The position numbers were made by a program, and so were the translations under genes. This document shows positions 58,727-64,000 of a DNA stretch of 64,000 nucleotides, in pieces. The first letter of the stretch is position 1. Each line of letters begins with the position of its first letter. This stretch comes from Chitinophagaceae bacterium (GTDB lineage: Bacteria; Bacteroidota; Bacteroidia; Chitinophagales; Chitinophagaceae). The stretch lies in NCBI GenBank assembly GCA_023251255.1, contig JAHEZD010000001.1, positions 121,279 through 185,278 on the forward strand. Reading direction: 5' to 3'. Under the pieces are notes generated by a model. That model had not been told where the DNA came from and made no database searches. It saw only the letters and a program-made list of their open reading frames with translations.

Positions 58727-59668
58727 TTATCTCACATAACGCTTATCAGTCAAAGTTTTCAAGAACGACACAAGTGCTTCTTTGTCTTGTTTGCTTAAAC
58801 GCAATGGAACGGCCAAGTCTTTATCAATATTAATTGGATTGGCAACAAAATGGGTTGTGCTGTTGTAGAATTCCACCACTTCTTCCAAGGTCTTGAACCT
58901 TCCATCATGCATATAAGGGGCAGTAATGGCAATATTCCGAAGCCCTGGTGTTTTGAATTTACCTAGGTCACTACTGTCTTTGGTTATGGAAAACCTTCCT
59001 TTGTCGTTAGGCTCATAACCATCATATAAACCAATGTTTTTGAAATCGTCATTGGTAAAGTCTTCACCCCTATGGCAATCAAAACAATGTGTTTTGTCAC
59101 TAATGAATAGTTGCCTTCCTTTTTCCTCCTGCTCCGTTAACTGCACTTTGTCATCTACAGATAAATCGAATTTGCTCTCACCAGTTTCCAAAGTCTTTTC
59201 GAAGGCAGCAAATGCTTCCGATAGATTTTGGGGGTTGGGTGCAGTACCAAAAATTTTTAGGAACGTTTTCTTATAGAAAGGATTTGTAGTTAGTCTTTTT
59301 ACTGCTTCCTTAATGGGCAATCCCATTTCATCAGGATTGGCAATAGGCATCAACGCTTGCTGCTCCAATGTAGCGGCCCTTGCATCCCAGAAAAAGTAGG
59401 GACGGTTTTTCATGTTCAGCACTGAAGGGGTATTGCGTTTTGTCAATTTGCCATAAACCCCTTTACTAAAGGCAACTGTATCTGAAAAACCGAATTCAGG
59501 GATATGGCAGCTTGCGCAGCTAATGGAAGAATCCTTGGAAAGGATTTTTTCCCCAAACAATTTTTTGCCAAGTGCTGCTTTTGTTTTAATGGTATCGGCA
59601 GGTAAAAATGAAAACTGTATAGCGGCATAAACCGTGATGAAAAAAAGCAAAAGGAGGGATTTTTTCAT
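58727..59668 (-). CDS. Di-haem cytochrome c peroxidase
   Basis: I chose the ATG at 59668 for its signal peptide (MKKSLLLLFFITVYAAIQFS); the longer frame from 59761 only adds an unlikely 31-residue leader. The 313-residue periplasmic enzyme has two c-type haem sites, SCASCHIPEFGFSD and HCFDCHRGEDFTN. It also has the family segments FSKGVYGKLTKRNTPSVLNM, YFFWDARAATLEQQALMPI and KTPGLRNIAITAPYMHDGR. It reduces hydrogen peroxide with electrons from a cytochrome c. A MauG-like function is possible but less likely. Confidence 0.92.
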   Translation of the reverse strand: MKKSLLLLFFITVYAAIQFSFLPADTIKTKAALGKKLFGEKILSKDSSISCASCHIPEFGFSDTVAFSKGVYGKLTKRNTPSVLNMKNRPYFFWDARAATLEQQALMPIANPDEMGLPIKEAVKRLTTNPFYKKTFLKIFGTAPNPQNLSEAFAAFEKTLETGESKFDLSVDDKVQLTEQEEKGRQLFISDKTHCFDCHRGEDFTNDDFKNIGLYDGYEPNDKGRFSITKDSSDLGKFKTPGLRNIAITAPYMHDGRFKTLEEVVEFYNSTTHFVANPINIDKDLAVPLRLSKQDKEALVSFLKTLTDKRYVR

Positions 59669-59735
59669 TTGCCAAAAATAAGCTTGGCTTTTTATTTTCT
59701 TGATATAGTTACCTTCATCACCCTGAATAAAAATT

Positions 59736-60947
59736 ATGGTCAGAAAAAGAAAAATTATCAATGACCCCGTTTATGGTTTCATAACCATTAAGGACGAATT
59801 GATTTTTGATATTATTTCCCATCCCTATTATCAACGTCTCCGGCGGATACATCAAATGGCGCTGGCTTATCTGGTTTACCCTGGGGCTGTGCATACGAGG
59901 CTGCACCATTCATTAGGAGCCTATCATTTAATGTGCAATGCTGTCAATGAACTGCGTGACAAAGGGACATTAATTACCGAAGAGGAGGAGATTGCTGTGA
60001 AAGCAGGCATTCTTTTACACGATGCGGGCCATGGGCCATTCTCCCATGCATTGGAAGGCCGTTTATTGAAAGGGGTGCATCACGAAGACCTAAGCCTGCA
60101 AATTATGCAGGTGATGAATGAGGATTTTGGGGGTAAGCTTGATATGGCTATCGATATTTTCACTGGAAAATACCCCAAAAAATTCCTGCACCAACTCATT
60201 AGTGGGCAATTGGATGTGGATAGGATGGACTATTTGACTAGGGACAGTTTCTTTACCGGTGTTAGCGAAGGTGTAATTGGTTATGATAGGATCTTAAAGA
60301 TGCTTGTTGTGCATGATGGTGAACTGATGGTGGAAGAAAAAGGGATTTACAGCATCGAAAAGTTCTTGGTGGCGAGAAGACAAATGTATTGGCAAGTGTA
60401 CCTGCATAAAACTGTTGTATCTGCTGAAATGATGTTGGTAAATGCATTGAAACGTGTGCGTGAACTGGGCCAAAAAGATGCTGATGGTTTGAAGACAGGC
60501 GGGGCAGTGGATTTCTTTCTGTACAGTTTTGATGGCAATATGAATAAAGAAACGTTAAAACAATTTTGTGAATTGGACGATATGGACCTGTCGTTTGCAG
60601 TAAAGCGCTGGAGCCACCATCAGGATTTTGTACTGAGCGAACTTTGCAAAGGTCTTTTAAACAGAAGGTTGTTGAAGATAAAATTCCAAACTGAGCCATT
60701 TAATGAAACTGAACTAAATGGGAAACTGGAACAGGCCATGCTCAAGTTAAACATTAGCGAGCACGAAGCGTCCTATTTTGTTTTTACCGGTGAATCAAAC
60801 AATACATTGTACAAGACAGAAGATGAAAAGATTAATATTTTGATGAAGGATGGCAATGTTAAAGACATTTCAGCTATCGATAATCCACTAATCCATCAAA
60901 CAATTTCTTCGGCTGTGAAAAAATTCTACATTTGTTCGTTAGGTTAA
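59736..60947 (+). CDS. HD-domain phosphohydrolase (dGTPase-like)
   Basis: A 403-residue protein with the HD metal site in order: H in TRLHHSLGAYHL, HD in GILLHDAGHGPFSHALEG, and a later Asp in LDVDRMDYLTRDSFFTG. The layout is that of the SAMHD1/YdhJ-type COG1078 family, probably a dNTP or nucleotide phosphohydrolase. It is followed after 77 bp by lpxD on the same strand, an order I recall as common in Bacteroidota, so it may be transcribed with the lipid A genes. Confidence 0.9.
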   Translation: MVRKRKIINDPVYGFITIKDELIFDIISHPYYQRLRRIHQMALAYLVYPGAVHTRLHHSLGAYHLMCNAVNELRDKGTLITEEEEIAVKAGILLHDAGHGPFSHALEGRLLKGVHHEDLSLQIMQVMNEDFGGKLDMAIDIFTGKYPKKFLHQLISGQLDVDRMDYLTRDSFFTGVSEGVIGYDRILKMLVVHDGELMVEEKGIYSIEKFLVARRQMYWQVYLHKTVVSAEMMLVNALKRVRELGQKDADGLKTGGAVDFFLYSFDGNMNKETLKQFCELDDMDLSFAVKRWSHHQDFVLSELCKGLLNRRLLKIKFQTEPFNETELNGKLEQAMLKLNISEHEASYFVFTGESNNTLYKTEDEKINILMKDGNVKDISAIDNPLIHQTISSAVKKFYICSLG

Positions 60948-61024
60948 CACATGGGTCATGGCTGATAGTTCATATCAGCTCTTTTCCATGAAATATTTTC
61001 CATGAACCATGAACCTGTTTTAAT

Positions 61025-62077
61025 ATGACTTTTACCGCAGCTCAAATAGCCATGCTTGTGAATGGCAGAATAGAAGGTGATGCTGATAAAGCAGTTGCTT
61101 CGTTTGGGAAGATCGAAGAAGCTAAAGAAGGCCAGTTAGCATTTTTGGCCAATCCAAAATATGAGGAATTCCTCTATACAACCAAGGCTTCTGTGATTAT
61201 TATTAATGAAACACAGGAACTTAAGCAAGTAATTGATGCAGCTTTAATTCGTGTACCAGACGCCTATAGTGCATTTGCCACATTACTTACCAAGTATCAG
61301 GAACTTAAAACGCAACAATTAACTGGTATACAACAGCCTTCCTATATTTCGTCCACAGCCAAACTTGGTGAGAATGTGTTTGTTGCAGCCTTTGTTTATA
61401 TTGGTGAAAACGTACAAATTGGCAATGGAGTAAAACTGTTTGCTGGTGCGTGTATTGGCGATAATGCAAGAATCGGGGACAATACCATTCTCCATGCAGG
61501 CGTAAAGGTCTATCATGAATGTATTATTGGCAAAAACGTTACCGTTCATGCTGGAAGCGTAATTGGTAGTGATGGTTTTGGCTTTGCACCGCAAGCAGAT
61601 GGTAGTTTTAAAAAGGTACCCCAAATAGGCAATGTAGTAGTGGAAGACTTTGTGGAGATAGGTGCCAATGCTACTATTGATAGGGCCACTATTGGTAGTA
61701 CATTGATTAAGAGTGGGGCAAAGCTGGATAACCTAATTCAAGTGGCCCATAACGTGGAAGTGGGCAATAATACGGTGATTGCAGCGCAAGCTGGTGTTAG
61801 CGGCAGCACTAAATTGGGCAATAATGTAATGATTGGTGGGCAGGCGGGCATTGTTGGCCATATCACTATTGCAGATGGTTCAAAAATCAATGCGCAAAGT
61901 GGGGTGAGCAAATCCATCAAAAAAATGAATACAGCAGTTACGGGTTCCCCTGCATTTGAATACACTTCTGCATTGCGTAGTCAAGCCGTTAGCCGGAATT
62001 TGCCTGACTTGGAAAAAAGAATTGCAGAACTGGAGAAACTGGTGCAGCAATTAATGACCGAGAAGGTCAATGTTTAA
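61025..62077 (+). CDS. lpxD: UDP-3-O-acyl-glucosamine N-acyltransferase LpxD
   Basis: The 350 residues have an N-terminal LpxD domain (about 1-100; FTAAQIAMLVNGRIEGDADK, GQLAFLANPKYEEFL) and a left-handed beta-helix of hexapeptide repeats (about 110-300). The latter has GSVIGSDGFGFAPQADGSFK and the catalytic-His segment LDNLIQVAHNVEVGNNTVI. It adds the second hydroxyacyl chain in lipid A synthesis. Length is normal. The stop overlaps the 3' end of a convergent small gene by four bases. Confidence 0.96.
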   Translation: MTFTAAQIAMLVNGRIEGDADKAVASFGKIEEAKEGQLAFLANPKYEEFLYTTKASVIIINETQELKQVIDAALIRVPDAYSAFATLLTKYQELKTQQLTGIQQPSYISSTAKLGENVFVAAFVYIGENVQIGNGVKLFAGACIGDNARIGDNTILHAGVKVYHECIIGKNVTVHAGSVIGSDGFGFAPQADGSFKKVPQIGNVVVEDFVEIGANATIDRATIGSTLIKSGAKLDNLIQVAHNVEVGNNTVIAAQAGVSGSTKLGNNVMIGGQAGIVGHITIADGSKINAQSGVSKSIKKMNTAVTGSPAFEYTSALRSQAVSRNLPDLEKRIAELEKLVQQLMTEKVNV

Positions 62078-62265
62078 TTATTTTTTTTGGATACCTTTTC
62101 AAAAGCAAACCACACTAGGGCTGCCAGACCAATTCCTTCGGTTATAAGCCCAATTTGTAATAATAAGTCTGCAGAAGGCTGATGCATGATTTTTTTCATT
62201 GCCCCGAAACAGGTCAGAAAAACACCTCCCGCTGCAACTACCCCAAAAAATTTGTATTTATTCAT
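62074..62265 (-). CDS. Small two-helix membrane protein, GldL-like
   Basis: A 63-residue protein made of two membrane helices (FFGVVAAGGVFLTCFGAMKK and LLLQIGLITEGIGLAALVWF) and a short basic tail. The turn KKIMHQPSADLLLQIGLITE resembles the corresponding hairpin of GldL, the gliding-motility/type IX secretion motor protein, whose helices are followed by a cytoplasmic domain missing here. A full GldL is 200 or more residues, so this is either a stand-alone homologue or chance similarity. It is antisense to and just touching lpxD. Confidence 0.6.
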   Translation of the reverse strand: MNKYKFFGVVAAGGVFLTCFGAMKKIMHQPSADLLLQIGLITEGIGLAALVWFAFEKVSKKNN

Positions 62266-62308
62266 TCATTAAAGAAACAAAAAATCTTCCTTTCAGCCCT
62301 AGATAAGG

Positions 62309-62335
62309 TTGCTTAGCCCTGAAAGCTTATTTTTG
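62309..62335 (+). promoter_or_regulatory. Probable promoter of lpxC/fabZ
   Basis: TTG at 62309-62311, a 16-bp spacer (slightly short) and TATTTTTG at 62328-62335, a perfect TAnnTTTG box. It is about 105 bp before the lpxC/fabZ ATG, so this gene can be transcribed independently of lpxD. Confidence 0.5.
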
Positions 62336-62440
62336 CCGCGGTTATTTTTAAAAGTTCAATAAAGAACAACTGTACAAGTGTGCGACGCAACTGAAGCTCA
62401 ATGGATATTCTGCTGCTCGTTCCCAAAAAATAAACAAAGA

Positions 62441-63850
62441 ATGGACATCAATTTCAATCCAGATAAACAGCATACGCTTGGAGCTGCTGTAAGTATTAGT
62501 GGCACTGGTCTTCATACAGGCGTTTTGGTTGATATGACTTTGAAGCCTGCGAATGCCGGTTTTGGGATCCAGTTCCAAAGAATTGATTTGCCCAACCAGC
62601 CCATTATTAAAGCTGATTGTGATTTGGTAACTGATACCAGTCGTGGCACCACTTTGCAAGTGGGTGATGCCAAAGTAAGCACCGTGGAGCATGTGCTTGC
62701 TGCCTTGGTTGGCATGGGTATAGATAATGTACTGATTGAACTGAACGGACCTGAAATACCTATTATGGATGGAAGCTCTGCACCTTTTATTGAGCTGATA
62801 GAGGAGGCGAAAGTGGTAGAGCAGGAAGCTGCAAAGGCTTGGTATAGTCTAGATGAAAATATTTACCTGTACGACGAAACCAAACGTGTGGAAATGGTGG
62901 CCATGCCCGCTATTGATTATCAAATAACCACTTTAATAGATTTCAATAGCCCTGTACTGGGTACCCAACATGCTGGACTGAAAACCATTAAGGAGTTTAA
63001 AACTGAGATTTCTCCTTGTAGAACTTTTTGTTTCTTGCATGAACTTGAAATGCTGCTGGATAATGATCTGGTGAAAGGCGGCGATATCAACAATGCCATT
63101 GTGGTAGTTGATAAACCTGTAACCGATGAAGAAATGACAAGGTTGGCAAAAGCTTTCAAGCGCGATAAGATAGAAGTGAAAAGCGAAGGTTACCTCAATA
63201 ATTTGGAACTCCGTTTCCCCAATGAACCAGCGAGGCACAAATTATTGGATGTGGTAGGGGATTTGGCATTGATTGGTTATCCTATCAAGGCGAGGATTAT
63301 TGCCAACAGGCCTGGCCACAGTACCAATGTGGAGTTTGCCAAGAAAATAAAACAGTACATCAAGAAGAACAAAAGTGTGAAGGATGTACCTGTGTACAAC
63401 CCTGCATTACCCCCAGTTTACAACTTGCAGCAGATAGAGAAAACATTGCCTCACCGGCATCCATTTTTGTTGGTTGACAAGATTATTGAATTAACTGACA
63501 AGCATATCATTGGCGTAAAGAATGTTTCTTTCAATGAATGGTTCTTTCCCGGGCATTTCCCTGGGAATCCAATTATGCCAGGTGTGCTACAGATTGAAGC
63601 ATTGGCACAAACAGGCGGTATACTTTGTATCAATACCATGCCCGAGGGACAGTATGATACTTATTTTTTAAAGATTGACAATTGCAAATTCAAGCAAATG
63701 GTGCGTCCTGGCGATACCATGTTATTGAAGATGGAATTTGTAGGCCCGGTTCGCCGCGGTATCTGTGAAATGAGGGGAACAGTTTATGTTGGGGGCAAGG
63801 TAGCCACGGAGGCAGACCTTGTAGCACAGGTGGTAAGAAGAAGTAATTGA
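62441..63850 (+). CDS. lpxC: Bifunctional LpxC deacetylase / FabZ dehydratase
   Basis: I chose the ATG at 62441 (MDINFNPDKQHTLGAAVSI), giving 469 residues; the upstream frame from 62378 lacks a proper start. Residues about 1-310 are the zinc deacetylase LpxC (HTGVLVDMTLKP, VSTVEHVLAALVGMGIDN with a zinc His, EPARHKLLDVVGDLALIG with His and Asp). Residues about 325-469 are the hotdog dehydratase FabZ (LPHRHPFLLVDKI, GHFPGNPIMPGVLQIEALAQ with the catalytic His and Glu). The fusion couples lipid A commitment with fatty-acid elongation and is characteristic of Bacteroidota. Confidence 0.96.
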   Translation: MDINFNPDKQHTLGAAVSISGTGLHTGVLVDMTLKPANAGFGIQFQRIDLPNQPIIKADCDLVTDTSRGTTLQVGDAKVSTVEHVLAALVGMGIDNVLIELNGPEIPIMDGSSAPFIELIEEAKVVEQEAAKAWYSLDENIYLYDETKRVEMVAMPAIDYQITTLIDFNSPVLGTQHAGLKTIKEFKTEISPCRTFCFLHELEMLLDNDLVKGGDINNAIVVVDKPVTDEEMTRLAKAFKRDKIEVKSEGYLNNLELRFPNEPARHKLLDVVGDLALIGYPIKARIIANRPGHSTNVEFAKKIKQYIKKNKSVKDVPVYNPALPPVYNLQQIEKTLPHRHPFLLVDKIIELTDKHIIGVKNVSFNEWFFPGHFPGNPIMPGVLQIEALAQTGGILCINTMPEGQYDTYFLKIDNCKFKQMVRPGDTMLLKMEFVGPVRRGICEMRGTVYVGGKVATEADLVAQVVRRSN

Positions 63851-63987
63851 TTGTAAAAGCAGCTATTTGCAAACCAAAACTGACTTTAACTTGTTAAAAT
63901 AATATAATCATGATGCTCCGGTATCATTATTATAAGATTATCCATTCCTTTGAAAAACGGACTTAGCCAAAAAGAAAATCAAGTACA

Positions 63988-64000
63988 ATGACCCATCCTT
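63988..64000 (+). CDS. Start of a downstream gene, probably lpxA (truncated by window end)
   Basis: ATGACCCATCCTT encodes MTHP before the window ends, 137 bp after the lpxC/fabZ stop. LpxA proteins usually begin M-x-HP, and lpxA follows lpxC/fabZ in Bacteroidota, so UDP-GlcNAc acyltransferase is the best guess. Only four codons are visible. Confidence 0.4.

Overview
The window looks like a chromosomal segment of a Bacteroidota bacterium, most likely of the Chitinophagaceae or a near relative. Supporting features are a PorX-type response regulator/PglZ protein (type IX secretion control), an LpxC-FabZ fusion beside LpxD and HD genes, repeated TAnnTTTG promoter boxes, a YaiO-type outer-membrane protein, a SusC/FhuA-like TonB receptor with a carboxypeptidase-like N-domain, and a secreted YD-repeat (Rhs) operon. 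Genus and species cannot be read from the sequence alone.

Region 1 (1-17.3 kb) is a polymorphic-toxin locus. A 5'-truncated secreted protein, a small secreted protein and a giant Rhs/YD-repeat protein (3267-11602, broken by a one-base frameshift near 9008) are followed by an ATGA-coupled immunity gene. Downstream lie two further toxin-tip/immunity pairs on the opposite strand, mixed with a REP-associated transposase (RAYT), many REP palindromes, RAYT fragments and an IS5-like remnant. The orphan tip at 15194-16271 carries a 175-bp copy of the Rhs core, without indels, in inverted orientation to the copy in the main gene. Recombination between the two would flip about 5.4 kb and exchange the expressed toxin tip together with its immunity gene, in frame.

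Region 2 (17.3-30 kb) holds tRNA-Asn, a Rieske protein, hflX, an outer-membrane barrel protein, and then a probable cell-surface polymer cluster. That cluster has three response regulators, a HEAT-repeat membrane protein, a family 2 glycosyltransferase and an LTA-synthase-like sulfatase on the plus strand, meeting a membrane protein of unknown function and a YaiO-like TPR/barrel protein on the minus strand. A tRNA with anticodon CAT and an odd T-loop closes it.

Region 3 (30-39.3 kb) is accessory. It has dispersed repeats, a 1354-residue helical protein of unknown family bounded by RAYT/REP debris, a HEPN (RNxxxH) protein resembling abortive-infection ApeA proteins, a perfect 24-bp inverted repeat, and a GH18 plus jacalin-like protein without a signal peptide. 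The first two are candidates for undescribed defence genes.

Region 4 (39.3-64 kb) is mainly housekeeping. It contains DinB, a trans-sulfuration PLP enzyme, a GNAT, fabD, folE with two PTPS paralogues, mrdA-rodA, an acyl-CoA dehydrogenase with an operator-like palindrome, an HhH protein, an MBL hydrolase, an iron-uptake pair (PepSY membrane protein and TonB receptor), porX, a CDGSH protein, a di-haem peroxidase, and HD-lpxD-lpxC/fabZ with the first codons of a probable lpxA. Several short MITE-like repeat families link regions 1, 3 and 4.
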